Under the pieces are notes generated by a model. That model did not search any database and had not been told where the DNA came from. It was given only the letters and a program-made list of their open reading frames with translations. Position numbers and translations under genes: made by a program. From the NCBI RefSeq assembly GCF_900106745.1, contig NZ_FNNV01000029.1:1-57148 (forward strand): a stretch of DNA of 57,148 nt, in the 5' to 3' direction. Shown in pieces: positions 1 through 8,756 of this stretch. This DNA is from Paenibacillus sp. CF384 (GTDB lineage: Bacteria > Bacillota > Bacilli > Paenibacillales > Paenibacillaceae). Numbering within the stretch: the stretch's first letter is position 1; each line of letters starts with the position of its first letter.

Positions 1-130
1 TCCTTCTTGGTGCGTGTGGTAACCCCGAGAATACCCTACTTTTTTGCTGCCTGTTAAGGCTCCAAATCTTGGTACACAAACTATTTTACATCGCCTTATT
101 CGACCGAAATGGGGCATTTGAAGCCGCTAT

Positions 131-210
131 TCCCCATATAAGACCCCTACGGTTCGTTAGAATTTCGAAGTCTCGAAATTCAGCCAAATAAGGCCCCCAC
201 GGTTCGTTAG
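131..210 (+). repeat. 50-bp-spaced pair of a dispersed 23-bp repeat
   Basis: Two near-identical units, TAAGACCCCTACGGTTCGTTAG (139-160) and TAAGGCCCCCACGGTTCGTTAG (189-210), lie exactly 50 bp apart. The spacer contains a small hairpin (TTTCGA/TCGAAA, 163-177). The same unit, again in pairs with exact 50-bp spacing, recurs at 9381-9567. This is a non-coding dispersed repeat family; its role is unknown. Bases 1-130 to its left show no gene that I can support. Confidence 0.8.
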
Positions 211-219
211 AGTTTCGCA

Positions 220-632
220 GAGTGTGAGATGTAGAGTGTGAGATGTGCTTCATGTGAAGTATGAGTGTCGCGGTGTGAGAGGCGGAGTGCGAGATACAGA
301 GTGTGAGAGGCAGAGTGTGAGAGGCAGAGTGCGAGATGCAGAATGCGAGTTGCGAGTTGCGAATTGCGGGATGTGGATTGTGAGATGCGGAATGCGAGAT
401 CAAATTGTGGAGTGTGAGATATGGAATTCGAGATATGGAGTGCAAGATGCGGAGTGCGACATTGGAGTACAAGTTGCGGAATGCGAGAGGCAGAGTGCGA
501 GATGTGGAGTGCTTCATGTGAAGTAAGAGTTGCGTAGTGCGAGTGGCGGAGTGTGAGATACATTGTGCCAGCTGCGAGGGGTGAGAGGTGAGTTGCAGCA
601 TACGAGGTACAGAGTGTGACATGCAGAATGCA
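220..632. repeat. Degenerate 7/14-bp minisatellite
   Basis: About 410 bp consist almost entirely of a 14-bp unit GAGTGYGAGATGYR, itself two related heptamers; single heptamers also occur in series around 345-365 (GAGTTGC, GAGTTGC, GAATTGC). Two copies of a near-palindrome GCTTCATGTGAAGT interrupt it at 247-260 and 511-524. The array is purine-rich on the plus strand. Open frames exist on both strands only because the unit lacks stops; 14 bp is not a multiple of three, so a 14-residue peptide repeat appears every 42 bp. I regard it as non-coding. Confidence 0.8.
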
Positions 633-741
633 AATGTTTCGCTATTGCTAACTATTGTGGTACTGAGAAGCAGTTGCTCAACAGGCAGAAGCTGATCTAT
701 TGCAATAGATCAGCCAGTTAAGTAATTAGCGTAATAGACAA

Positions 742-1575
742 TTAATGAGGCAAAATATCCGAATATCTCTTGCGCAGCTCATACAGCTTGTTGAGCTGGT
801 CCACCGATGCTTGTTCCTGCTGTGCCATCGCTACAATTAACGCATCCAGCAGTGCAACCGGAGCGGTTAAGGAATGAAATTGCCCGGACTCTCCGCGATC
901 CACATAAAGCACGCACGTCGTCGCATCGATCATGGCCGATGACGTCAAATCCGTAAACAGCACCATCTCACTGCCCAACCCGCGAACCACTTCCTGAATA
1001 ACCTTGATCTCCGGAGATTGCCGGAAGAAGCCGAATACGACGAAAGCATCCTCCGCCGTCGCATGGACAAGCGCTTCGAACAGTTCGGAGCCGGACCTCG
1101 GCAGTACGATGACCGTTTTTCCGAAACGATTCAACCGAAACCGCAGCAGTTCGCACAAACTAGCCGAAGGGCCGGAGCCATACACGTAAACCCGCTTCGC
1201 CTTGCCAAGCGTCTGAACGGCATGATCGAAAGCAACGCGATCCAATCGCTGCAGCGTCTGCTGCACATACCCGATTTCCCGAGAAAGCATCTTGACCACG
1301 ATATCCTCTACCGGATCTTCCAACATACTCCTCAGCTTCTCCGCCGGCGTCGGGAACGCGTCGACTTTGTCCGCGAGCTCCAACTTATACGCCTTAAAAT
1401 TAGCATAGCCGATCTTTCGCCAGAAACGGGATACAGTCGCGATGCTGACTTGCAGCAAATCTGCGATATCCCTCTCCGTCTGAAATGAAAGCCGATACTC
1501 GTATTTCACGATATAGTCGGCAAGCTTCCTTTCACTGGGGGTGAAGCTGTCCTGATTAGCAAGCCATGGCTTCAT
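742..1575 (-). CDS. MurR/RpiR family transcriptional regulator with SIS domain
   Basis: 277 residues. The N-terminal 75 residues form an RpiR-type helix-turn-helix (segment around DIADLLQVSIATVSRF, residues 36-51). The C-terminal half is a SIS sugar-phosphate-binding domain starting near the VYVYGSGPSA segment (about 130-140). Family members sense a phosphosugar or amino-sugar derivative and usually repress a neighbouring uptake or catabolic operon. It is divergent from the ECF importer operon at 1790 with 214 bp between them, so it is the obvious candidate regulator of that operon. The ATG follows an AAGGAA ribosome site. The effector cannot be told from sequence. Confidence 0.85.
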   Translation of the reverse strand: MKPWLANQDSFTPSERKLADYIVKYEYRLSFQTERDIADLLQVSIATVSRFWRKIGYANFKAYKLELADKVDAFPTPAEKLRSMLEDPVEDIVVKMLSREIGYVQQTLQRLDRVAFDHAVQTLGKAKRVYVYGSGPSASLCELLRFRLNRFGKTVIVLPRSGSELFEALVHATAEDAFVVFGFFRQSPEIKVIQEVVRGLGSEMVLFTDLTSSAMIDATTCVLYVDRGESGQFHSLTAPVALLDALIVAMAQQEQASVDQLNKLYELRKRYSDILPH

Positions 1576-1699
1576 GAGGCTAACGTTCCTTTCCTTTCAT
1601 GCGCCGTATTTATGCTATTCATCATAACACCGTGCACATTTTGAGAGCAATGATCGCAATGTAAATTAATTTTAATGAATTTAAATTTATGAAACTTTT

Positions 1700-1728
1700 T
1701 TTACAAAATGACAATCATTACATAATCT
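1700..1728 (+). promoter_or_regulatory. SigA-type promoter of the ECF transporter operon
   Basis: TTTACA at 1700-1705 and TAATCT at 1723-1728 with a 17-bp spacer, 60 bp before the ATG at 1790. The ribosome site AAGGAGG is at 1773-1779. The flanking 1640-1700 stretch is very AT-rich and could hold the operator of the divergent RpiR regulator. TGACAATCATT inside the spacer is a weak Fur-box-like match that I do not press. Confidence 0.6.
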
Positions 1729-1789
1729 CTCGCAAACAATCCATCTGTATAAATGAGATAGTCCACTTTAATAAGGAGGAAACATTCTC

Positions 1790-2638
1790 ATGAAGCAGGC
1801 TCAAAAATTGATGGTGTTTGTATTATCTATGGCGGTATTCGGTCTGTCCGACCTCGTGACAGAACTGATTCCCGACGTGGAGATCGGGCCGGTCGAAATT
1901 GGAATTCCTTATTTCGGTTTCGTCGCTCTCGTGCTCGTCATGCTGTTTAACCCGTTATACGCGGCGCTCGGAGCGGCATTCGGGGAGCTTGTTTTTGGGG
2001 ATTTGCTCATGGGCGACTTCGGCGGGCTTGGTGAAATCGATGGTTTCCTCACCTTATTCCTCGGCTTGTGCGTTGCAGGCTTGCTCGTTCGGGATCCATC
2101 CAATCGCAAACAAATCATCGTAGCAGGCTTGATCGGTATCGGCATTGACCAAGCGCTTAGCGGTGCGCTCGATGTCATGAAGGTGGCTTTCGGTGTTGAG
2201 GAATTCGAGGCTGTCGAAGGTCTCCCGCAAAGTATTATCGTGCTTGAACTGATCGAGAACAGCATCGAATGGCTCGTCTCCGGCGTACTGTTCGGGATCA
2301 TCCCGGCGCTGTATATGGTTCCAAGAATGCATGGCAAAATCGAGCCTCTCATGGGCATTCGCCCACGTAAGCCGCAAGACGTCTCCCTTGTCGGTGCCGG
2401 CATTGCGGTCATGATTACGGGCATCATCGTCATTGGCCTCTCCGCTGCTTTCTCCCTTATGAGCGCAGCGATGGATGATCCGGGCGAGTGGGCACCGGAC
2501 TTCGTCGATCAATTCGGCAAGGGCTTCATCTGGGGCGGCATCGGTCTTGCGGCGCTGGTCGCCATTCTTATCTTCTTGATCATGCGCCGTACGAATAAGG
2601 GCAATCCTTCTGCGGGAGCAAGGACTACGCATGGCTGA
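1790..2638 (+). CDS. ECF transporter substrate-binding (S) component
   Basis: 282 residues, strongly hydrophobic, with about six to eight predicted membrane segments and a basic C-terminal tail. It is the first gene of a four-gene operon; its stop overlaps the next start by 8 bp. The neighbours are a double ATPase and a T component, which identifies it as the S component that gives an energy-coupling-factor importer its substrate specificity. The sequence does not match an S family (thiamine, biotin, folate, riboflavin, queuosine) that I can name. Acidic loops near residues 23-36 and 75-85 are notable. The divergent SIS-domain regulator hints at a sugar-related compound, but this is inference. 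Confidence 0.7.
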   Translation: MKQAQKLMVFVLSMAVFGLSDLVTELIPDVEIGPVEIGIPYFGFVALVLVMLFNPLYAALGAAFGELVFGDLLMGDFGGLGEIDGFLTLFLGLCVAGLLVRDPSNRKQIIVAGLIGIGIDQALSGALDVMKVAFGVEEFEAVEGLPQSIIVLELIENSIEWLVSGVLFGIIPALYMVPRMHGKIEPLMGIRPRKPQDVSLVGAGIAVMITGIIVIGLSAAFSLMSAAMDDPGEWAPDFVDQFGKGFIWGGIGLAALVAILIFLIMRRTNKGNPSAGARTTHG

Positions 2639-4400
2639 TTCCCGATCCGTCATCAACGTCCAGCAGCTTGTGTTCTGCTATCCGGGAGCCGAAGCTCCTT
2701 CCTTAACCGGCTTGAATGTTCAAGTCGAGCAAGGGGAATTCGTCGCTATTATCGGCAGCAATGGCAGCGGCAAATCATCGTTATGCAAAGCATTAACCGG
2801 ACTAATTCCGCACTACTACACGGGGGATATGGAAGGATCGGTTCATGTGGCCGGGCTGGATACGCGGCAAGCGAGCGTATCCAGCCTCGCCTATAAAGTC
2901 GGGTACGTCAGCCAAGACTTCGAGAACCAGCTTGTACGTCCGACCGTTCGTCAAGAGGTTGAATTCGCGCCTATGAATTTCGGACACCTCGATTACGAGA
3001 TGCAAGCGACTCGGACGATGGAGAAGCTCGGTATCGCTCATCTCAGCGACCGCTATATCTGGCAGCTGAGCGGCGGGCAGAAGCATATTGCCGCACTTGC
3101 CGCCGTGCTGTCCCTGGATCCCGAGATCCTCATCGTCGACGAACCTGCGGCGGAGCTGGATCCTTTCCACGCGGAGACCGTATACGCCACGCTGCGGAAA
3201 CTGAACGAGAACGAGGGGAAGACGATCGTGGTCATCGAACACCATACGGAATGGATTGCCAACTATTGCGATTCCGTCATCCTCGTAGCGGATGGCCGCG
3301 TCGTGTGGAAGAAACCGACGGCAGAAGCGTTGTCTTGCGTGGAGGAACTGCGCGCTCATCAGATTTTCCCGCCGCAAGTGACGCAGATCGGGGAACGACT
3401 TGGCTTACGTCTGGACACGAGCTTGTATCCGGTAACGCTTGAGGAAGGCATCGAAGCACTCAAGAGGAGATCATCAGCTTCAGTTTCCTCCGAACCTGCT
3501 GCTGCTCTTGCAACGCCGACTCTGCATAAGGTTGAAGCTGCTTCGGCCGTTCAACTCTCCGACATTACGTTCTCCTATCCGACCATGAACAAGATTCCGC
3601 ATACGGTGTTCCGGTCGCTGAATTTGACGATACAGCCCGGCGAACGCGTTGCGCTGGTCGGCGGCAATGGAGCCGGCAAGTCCACGCTGCTGCGAATGAT
3701 GACCGGCCTCATTAAACCATCAGGAGGCGAAGTGAGCCTGTTCGGGCATACCGTCAAACGGCCCGAGGATGCGGCTGGCCGTGCGGCTTATATCTATCAG
3801 AAGCCCGAGAGCATGTTCATCAGCGATAACGTCCGAGACGAGATTTCGTACTTTGGTCGTGCTCGCCGTCTTCCTGATGCCGATGCATTCGCCGATCTAT
3901 TGATTGACAGACTCCATCTAAGAGAGCTGCAGTCACGCGATGCGCGTCTGCTGAGCGGCGGTCAACAGCGCCGTGTTTCTCTAGCCATCGGATTGTCCAT
4001 GAAACCGAAGGTGCTCTTGCTCGACGAGCCGACGGCAAGCCTCGATGTTGTGAGCCGCAAGGAAATGATCGCTCTGCTGGAACAAATCGGCAGCGAGGTC
4101 GAATCCATCGTGACCGCCACTCACGATATGCAGCTCGTCGCCGAGTGGGCCGATCGCGTCATCGTGCTGCACCAAGGCCGAATCGCCGCTGACCTGTCGC
4201 CGGCCGAGCTCTTCTCCGACCGCGATGCGCTGGCCCGCTTCGGACTCCGGCCGCCGCAGACGGTCGAGCTGTCTCACGCACTCGGCTTCCTGCAGCCTAG
4301 GTTAACGATTGATCGGTTCGTCGCAGCATTCGCGGCGGATGGCAACCCGGATGGCAACGCGAATACCAGAGAGGAGGCGCACATCGGTGTCACTCATTGA
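2631..4400 (+). CDS. ECF transporter fused double ATPase (A-A')
   Basis: 589 residues with two complete ABC ATPase domains in one chain. Domain 1 has Walker A GSNGSGKS (42-49), signature LSGGQKH and Walker B ILIVDEPAAELDP. Domain 2, from about residue 305, has GGNGAGKST, LSGGQQRR and VLLLDEPTASLD. In most ECF systems of this phylum the two ATPases are separate genes; here they are fused and lie between S and T genes. This suggests a dedicated module rather than the shared housekeeping EcfAA'T. It powers import by ATP hydrolysis at the cytoplasmic face. Start at ATG 2631 inside the S gene's end indicates translational coupling. Confidence 0.88.
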   Translation: MADSRSVINVQQLVFCYPGAEAPSLTGLNVQVEQGEFVAIIGSNGSGKSSLCKALTGLIPHYYTGDMEGSVHVAGLDTRQASVSSLAYKVGYVSQDFENQLVRPTVRQEVEFAPMNFGHLDYEMQATRTMEKLGIAHLSDRYIWQLSGGQKHIAALAAVLSLDPEILIVDEPAAELDPFHAETVYATLRKLNENEGKTIVVIEHHTEWIANYCDSVILVADGRVVWKKPTAEALSCVEELRAHQIFPPQVTQIGERLGLRLDTSLYPVTLEEGIEALKRRSSASVSSEPAAALATPTLHKVEAASAVQLSDITFSYPTMNKIPHTVFRSLNLTIQPGERVALVGGNGAGKSTLLRMMTGLIKPSGGEVSLFGHTVKRPEDAAGRAAYIYQKPESMFISDNVRDEISYFGRARRLPDADAFADLLIDRLHLRELQSRDARLLSGGQQRRVSLAIGLSMKPKVLLLDEPTASLDVVSRKEMIALLEQIGSEVESIVTATHDMQLVAEWADRVIVLHQGRIAADLSPAELFSDRDALARFGLRPPQTVELSHALGFLQPRLTIDRFVAAFAADGNPDGNANTREEAHIGVTH

Positions 4401-5211
4401 GAGATGGATGTCCCGGCTCACGCTGGAACAATTAAAAATGACGCTCATGCGGACGGCCTACGGCAATAAGCAAACCCTTCTCGGCCGTATGGATCCTCGC
4501 ATGCTGATCATCTGGTACGCGATATTCTCCATCATTCCTTGGTTTACTTATAACAAGACGGTACTGGTTGCCTTTCTTGTGCTGGCACTTGGGCTGGCAT
4601 TGACGTCCCGCGTCAGCAGCCTTATTCTCGGTCTTCTCGCATTCAGCACCTTCATGAACATTGTCTATGTCGTCATTCTCGCCCTATTTCTCGGCGGTGA
4701 CTTGGATGCCTTTATCGCGCTGGCGACGCTGACGCTGAAGCTGCTTACGATGGCACTGGCCAGCATCGCCGTCTTCTCCAGCATGGATCCCGAGAAACTT
4801 AGCGACGCGCTGCTCGCCTTGAAGGCGCCGACCGTATTTAGCTTTGGCATTTCATATGGCTACCGAATGATCCCGCTCCTCGTCGAGCAATATCAAGAAG
4901 TATTCGCCTCCTACCGGCTCCGCGGCATGCCGCCGAAGAACAAAGGGCTGCTCTCTTGGAGAGTCGGCTATTTTTTCTGCAAGCTATGCGTGCTCGCTTT
5001 CTACCCTACTCTGCTGAATACAGCCAAACGAGTACGTACGACAGTAGAAGCGCTTGAGCTGCGCGGCTTTAACTATGCGCTCGAGAGCGGCAGCGCGAGA
5101 AAACTGAAGCTCGCGAAGATGCGCATTCAGACTCGCGACTATTTGTTCAGCGGGTTAACCGCAGGCTATGCAGCTCTTGCCGCATGGCTCGGAACCATTT
5201 TGCCGCTTTAA
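4387..5211 (+). CDS. ECF transporter transmembrane (T) component
   Basis: 274 residues from a GTG at 4387, chosen because AGGAGG at 4372-4377 sits 9 bp upstream; a longer frame back to 4309 has no such site. Several membrane segments are followed by two short arginine-glycine motifs typical of EcfT coupling helices, YRLRG and LELRG. The gene overlaps the ATPase end by 14 bp. It links the S component to the ATPases in the membrane. With S, A-A' and T all present, the operon encodes a complete importer. Confidence 0.85.
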   Translation: MSLIERWMSRLTLEQLKMTLMRTAYGNKQTLLGRMDPRMLIIWYAIFSIIPWFTYNKTVLVAFLVLALGLALTSRVSSLILGLLAFSTFMNIVYVVILALFLGGDLDAFIALATLTLKLLTMALASIAVFSSMDPEKLSDALLALKAPTVFSFGISYGYRMIPLLVEQYQEVFASYRLRGMPPKNKGLLSWRVGYFFCKLCVLAFYPTLLNTAKRVRTTVEALELRGFNYALESGSARKLKLAKMRIQTRDYLFSGLTAGYAALAAWLGTILPL

Positions 5212-5262
5212 TGCTGAGGCTGCAGACACTACCATTCATGGACACGGAAAGAAGGAATCCTG

Positions 5263-6000
5263 ATGATTATTGATTTTCATACCCATACCAAGCTGAGTAA
5301 GAAGAGAGATTTCTCCCTGCCTTATTTTCATCAAATGATCGCTGCGGCGCGTAAAGCCGGACTTCATGCCACCGCACTCACCGAGCATTTCAACACCCGT
5401 AACTTTCACGAGATTTACGATACGCTTGATCGTGAATTTCCTTACAAGCATCACTACTATGATGTGAACGGCTTTAAGGTTTTTTGCGGCATTGAGGTGG
5501 ACATCAAGGAGGTAGGGCATATTCTGTTAGTGGGCGAACGTTCGGACATCCGGGCGATTCAGCAGTTCTTTCAACACCGGACGAGCAAGGACAATTTCCC
5601 AACGGGACAAGAATTGTTCGATAAAGCCGAGCAATACAACGTCATTAAGATCGGTGCTCATCCGACCCGGATCTCAACCCCGCTTACGCATCTGCCTGTG
5701 GAGCTGCTGAGCCGACTGGACTTTCTCGATCTCAATGGACGTGAGACAGGGACAAGGCGGGAGCTTGAAATCTTCGCCGCACGCCTTGGCAAACCGATCG
5801 TAGCCGGCAGCGATTCGCATCTCCCCGTCCAATTCGGCGTCGTGCGCAACATCCTGCGGGACGATTGCCTGACCATCGACGATATCCGCCACTGTATCCT
5901 CAATGGGCGCTATGGCCTCGAAGTTTCCTCCACCGTCAACCTCCGCGTCGGCATGGCGAAATTGATCAAACGGTCGATTAAGCTGATGGGACGCGCTTAA
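5263..6000 (+). CDS. PHP-domain phosphoesterase
   Basis: 245 residues. Metal-binding PHP motifs are visible: HTH at residues 6-8, EH at 41-42, GIEVD near 77-81, AHPTR in the middle and DSH near the end, with a spacing typical of small stand-alone PHP hydrolases. Such enzymes cleave phosphate esters, for example histidinol phosphate or nucleotide derivatives, using two or three metal ions. The gene follows the T component by 51 bp with ribosome site AAGGAA and ends in a terminator, so it is likely co-transcribed with the importer. It may process the imported compound or its phosphate; this is inference. Confidence 0.8.
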   Translation: MIIDFHTHTKLSKKRDFSLPYFHQMIAAARKAGLHATALTEHFNTRNFHEIYDTLDREFPYKHHYYDVNGFKVFCGIEVDIKEVGHILLVGERSDIRAIQQFFQHRTSKDNFPTGQELFDKAEQYNVIKIGAHPTRISTPLTHLPVELLSRLDFLDLNGRETGTRRELEIFAARLGKPIVAGSDSHLPVQFGVVRNILRDDCLTIDDIRHCILNGRYGLEVSSTVNLRVGMAKLIKRSIKLMGRA

Positions 6001-6016
6001 ACGAAAGTCGCATGAG

Positions 6017-6057
6017 AAAACCCCGAAACACGGCATGAGCCGCCGTTTCGGGGTTTC
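6017..6057. terminator. Terminator after PHP gene
   Basis: Stem AAACCCCGAAACACGGC / GCCGTTTCGGGGTTT with a seven-base loop and a two-base bulge, followed by a short T-rich stretch on both strands. It closes the ECF-PHP operon and may also serve the minus-strand pseudogene. Confidence 0.75.
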
Positions 6058-6086
6058 TATATTTGAACCATATACAGCCATCCCCG

Positions 6087-6399
6087 TTAGTACTTGGCTG
6101 GGGTAGCGGCTTTCTTTTTATTTTTCAAATATCTCGCAAACCAACCCATCTTCTTGTTTCGTTCCAGTGTGAATTTAGCACCATCAATTAATAGTTTCGA
6201 CCTTAACTCGTCACGACGATTTAATGTATGCAACCTCTTCAGAAACTGCTCGTCCACCGGCCCATCCCCCCAATGTTGTTCATAGAGAAAGTAGGAACTA
6301 ATGCGTACCTACATCTTATGATGTCCGGTGAAAAAAGAGTGTCATACTATCTGCGAGAATACGATGAGTTTTGTCGAATTGGGTTAAGATTTGATTCAC
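6087..6399 (-). pseudogene. Decayed small gene of unknown function
   Basis: Reading the minus strand from a GTG at 6399 gives a start beginning MNQILTQFDKTHRILADSM, then a frame change at a run of six A (6331-6336 on the plus strand). The other frame continues TGHHKM, a TAG stop (6309-6311), and then about 73 uninterrupted residues to the stop at 6087-6089, containing SSYFLYEQHWGDGPVDE and a lysine-rich tail near GWFARYLKNKKKA. Joined, it would be a basic, probably helical protein of about 104 residues. I do not recognise the family. It lies 24 bp behind the MocR gene with an AGGAG site at 6411-6415, so it was probably co-transcribed. Confidence 0.6.
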
Positions 6400-6422
6400 T
6401 CTCTGTGAATCTCCTACTATGC

Positions 6423-7811
6423 CTATCCTTGATTCACGAACCTTACTTCCGTGCGTTGCCGAAGCAGCTCTCGAATGCCTTCACCAATTGCCCGGATGCC
6501 GGGCTGGATAAGTCGTTCCTCTACCTGCGAGACGCTCAGCCTTAGGATACCGTCTTGCCGGAACTCCGGCAGGTACATGTGCGGAGCAGGATTGACCCGC
6601 ACGCCGAGCTGCAGCAAGTATTCGGCCGTCGGCTGCGCCCGGAGCGGTGCCGGCAGCCCGATCGTGGTATAGAAGCCGGAAGTCGATCTGGTATAGGCGG
6701 TTCCCGGCGGCAGATACTTGCGGTACGCTTCCTGAAGCAGCACCGCCTTACGGCGGTAAATCTTCCGCATCCGGCCGATGTGGGCGGCGAACATCCCGCT
6801 CTCGAGGTACACCTCAAGAGCACCCTGCATCAGCAGCGGTGAATGCACATCGGCTGCAGCCTTCGCCCGCAGAAATTCCTTCCGCAGTCCATCCGGCAGC
6901 ACGGCCAGCCCAAGGCGCAAGCCCGGGAGCATGACTTTGGAGAAGCTTTTCACGTAGATCACCCTCCCGGACGGATCGTACGCGAACATGGGATCGTTCT
7001 TCGAATCGTCATCCAGGTCCCCCATATAATCATCCTCGACGATGTACACGTCATACCGCTGAGCCAGCTCCACCATGCGCTTGCGGGCTTCGTTCGTGTG
7101 GCTGTGCCCGGTTGGGTTGTGGAAACGCGAAACGGTGTACAAAAACTTGACGTCCCCTCCCCGAAACAACGTTTCCAACCGCTCTAAATCCATACCGCCT
7201 TCCTCGTACGGGATGCCGTACACTTCGCCATCATAGCCCCGCAGCGATTCGATCATTCCGGTATGCACGGGCTGTTCCAAGACGATATTCTTCTTGCCGT
7301 TCGGAAAAGGCAGTCCCACCAGCAGATGCAGCGCCTGCTGAGAGCCGGTCACCACATAAATATGCTCCGGGATGGTGAACACCTGAAGTTCCCTTAGATG
7401 CCGGGCCAGCTGGAATCGCAGCGAAGCAAGACCTTGTCCCTCCGAATACGTGAACATATCCTCGCGGTACCTCTCGATGGCCTCGTTCATGCAGTGCTGG
7501 AAATCCCGGTAAGGCATGGCGTTTCGGTCCGGACCCGCCCATTCGAAATCGATGGCGTCCTTCACCTCAGCTGAGCTTCTTGCCTCTTCCCCGCCTTGAC
7601 GGCGATGCGCGACATAATAGCCGCTCTGCGGCACGGCATAGATCCGGTGGTTGTGCTCAAGCTCCCTGTACGCCCGAATCATCGTATTTCGGCTGCAGCC
7701 GAATGCTTCCGCCCCTTCCCGGATCGACGGCAGCTTATCCCCCGGCCTCCGCTTCCCGGCCCTCATCTCTTGCAAAAGCTGTTCCACAATCGCTTCATAC
7801 AGCATCTCCAC
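6423..7811 (-). CDS. MocR/GntR-type regulator with aminotransferase domain
   Basis: About 460 residues. A GntR winged helix (residues 5-70, with GDKLPSIREGAEAFGCSRNT) is fused to a class I/II aminotransferase fold. The pyridoxal-phosphate lysine is in VIYVKSFSK and the PLP-aspartate region is YIVEDDYMGD. Family members are PLP-sensing transcription regulators, for example of vitamin B6 or amino-acid genes. The first possible GTG at 7817 overlaps the GAGGAG ribosome site, so I prefer the GTG at 7811; an ATG at 7805 is also possible. It is divergent from the beta-lactamase gene, which may be its target. Confidence 0.85.
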   Translation of the reverse strand: MEMLYEAIVEQLLQEMRAGKRRPGDKLPSIREGAEAFGCSRNTMIRAYRELEHNHRIYAVPQSGYYVAHRRQGGEEARSSAEVKDAIDFEWAGPDRNAMPYRDFQHCMNEAIERYREDMFTYSEGQGLASLRFQLARHLRELQVFTIPEHIYVVTGSQQALHLLVGLPFPNGKKNIVLEQPVHTGMIESLRGYDGEVYGIPYEEGGMDLERLETLFRGGDVKFLYTVSRFHNPTGHSHTNEARKRMVELAQRYDVYIVEDDYMGDLDDDSKNDPMFAYDPSGRVIYVKSFSKVMLPGLRLGLAVLPDGLRKEFLRAKAAADVHSPLLMQGALEVYLESGMFAAHIGRMRKIYRRKAVLLQEAYRKYLPPGTAYTRSTSGFYTTIGLPAPLRAQPTAEYLLQLGVRVNPAPHMYLPEFRQDGILRLSVSQVEERLIQPGIRAIGEGIRELLRQRTEVRFVNQG

Positions 7812-7830
7812 ATGCACTCCTCTCTGCCAA

Positions 7831-7852
7831 CTGTATGGGTACAGTCACTGTA
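7831..7852. promoter_or_regulatory. Candidate MocR-type operator
   Basis: CTGTATGGGTACAG (arms CTGTA/TACAG) at 7831-7844 is followed by another CTGTA at 7848-7852, mixing inverted and direct half-sites as is usual for MocR regulators. It sits just upstream of the regulator start. A possible -10 (TATACT, 7884-7889) for the beta-lactamase gene lies about 30 bp away. Confidence 0.4.
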
Positions 7853-7952
7853 AACGGCGATGCAGCCACGCCGTTAATTCCTCTATACTCAGTGTTGTCG
7901 ACATGAGCCTTCCTGTTATTCCATTATGAAGAAGCCAAAGGAGGAATTCAAT

Positions 7953-8756
7953 TTGAGAACTTGGAACAAGTTGAGCCACGTCGTAATGGCGCTCGTCATC
8001 TTACTGTTCATCGGAGCAATAGGCATTACCGCATGGCCTGTACATGCTGCCCCCTCAGAGACGAAGCTCGGCTGCCAAGAGCTGTTCCATGACGTGCAGG
8101 GCACCTTGATCATCAAGAACTTGCGAACGGACCGAGTCTATGTCTGCAATGCCGAGCGCAGCCGGCAGCGGTTCACGCCGGAGTCGTCGTTCAAGGTGCC
8201 GAACGCTCTCATCGGTCTCGAGGTAGGAGCGGTTCGGGACGAGTATGACGTGAAGAGGTGGGACGGTATCATTCGTCCGTTCGAGGTATGGAACCGAGAC
8301 CATTCACTGGCCTCGGCCATGCGGGCATCCGCAATCTGGTACTACCAAGCGATGGCCAGGGACATCGGAACCGAGCGGATGAAGAGTTATGTGGAGCGCA
8401 TTCACTACGGCAATATGGATATTAGCGGGGGCATCGACACCTTCTGGCTGAGCAGCTCGCTGAAGATCTCGGCGGAGGAGCAAGTCGACTTCATAGAAGA
8501 CCTGGTGGAAGAGACACTGCCCTTCCAAGAGCAAACGCAGAAGACCGTCAAGCGCATGATGATCGATAACGACCAGGACAACTACACGGTACATGGCAAG
8601 ACGGGGACGCGGCTGTCCGACAATGGCCTCGGCTGGTATGTGGGTTACGTTGAGCTCGGGAAGACCGACTGGGTGTTCGCCAGTAACGTAGACAGCAGCG
8701 GGTCGACGGCCAAGACGGTCACGTTGGAAGCTTTGAAGCGCCTCGGCATTATATGA
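7953..8756 (+). CDS. Class D (OXA-type) beta-lactamase
   Basis: 267 residues from TTG at 7953, set by AGGAGG seven to eight bases upstream; the ATG at 7926 lies before that site. A signal sequence ends near VHAA (about residue 33). Class D landmarks are in order: SSFK (catalytic Ser78, Lys81), SAI within MRASAIWYYQ, YGN, and KTG within HGKTGT. FWLSSSLKISAEEQ is also typical of OXA enzymes. Length and features fit the chromosomal Bacillus class D group (YbxI/BSD type). It would hydrolyse or bind beta-lactams outside the membrane. It is divergent from a MocR regulator and coupled to a small membrane protein gene. Confidence 0.9.
   Translation: MRTWNKLSHVVMALVILLFIGAIGITAWPVHAAPSETKLGCQELFHDVQGTLIIKNLRTDRVYVCNAERSRQRFTPESSFKVPNALIGLEVGAVRDEYDVKRWDGIIRPFEVWNRDHSLASAMRASAIWYYQAMARDIGTERMKSYVERIHYGNMDISGGIDTFWLSSSLKISAEEQVDFIEDLVEETLPFQEQTQKTVKRMMIDNDQDNYTVHGKTGTRLSDNGLGWYVGYVELGKTDWVFASNVDSSGSTAKTVTLEALKRLGII

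Noticed and set aside
86..622. Open frames of 178, 118 and 93 codons over the minisatellite
   Set aside because: Frames are open on both strands because the 14-bp unit has no stops; peptides are pure repeats and no ribosome site fits.
131..632. CRISPR array at the left edge
   Set aside because: The repeats are degenerate 7/14-mers or 50-bp-spaced pairs without unique spacers of constant length, and no cas gene is present.
1704..1722. Fur box in the ECF promoter spacer
   Set aside because: Only TGACAATCATTAC resembles a 7-1-7 site; the second half is poor, unlike the two good boxes at 56252-56297.
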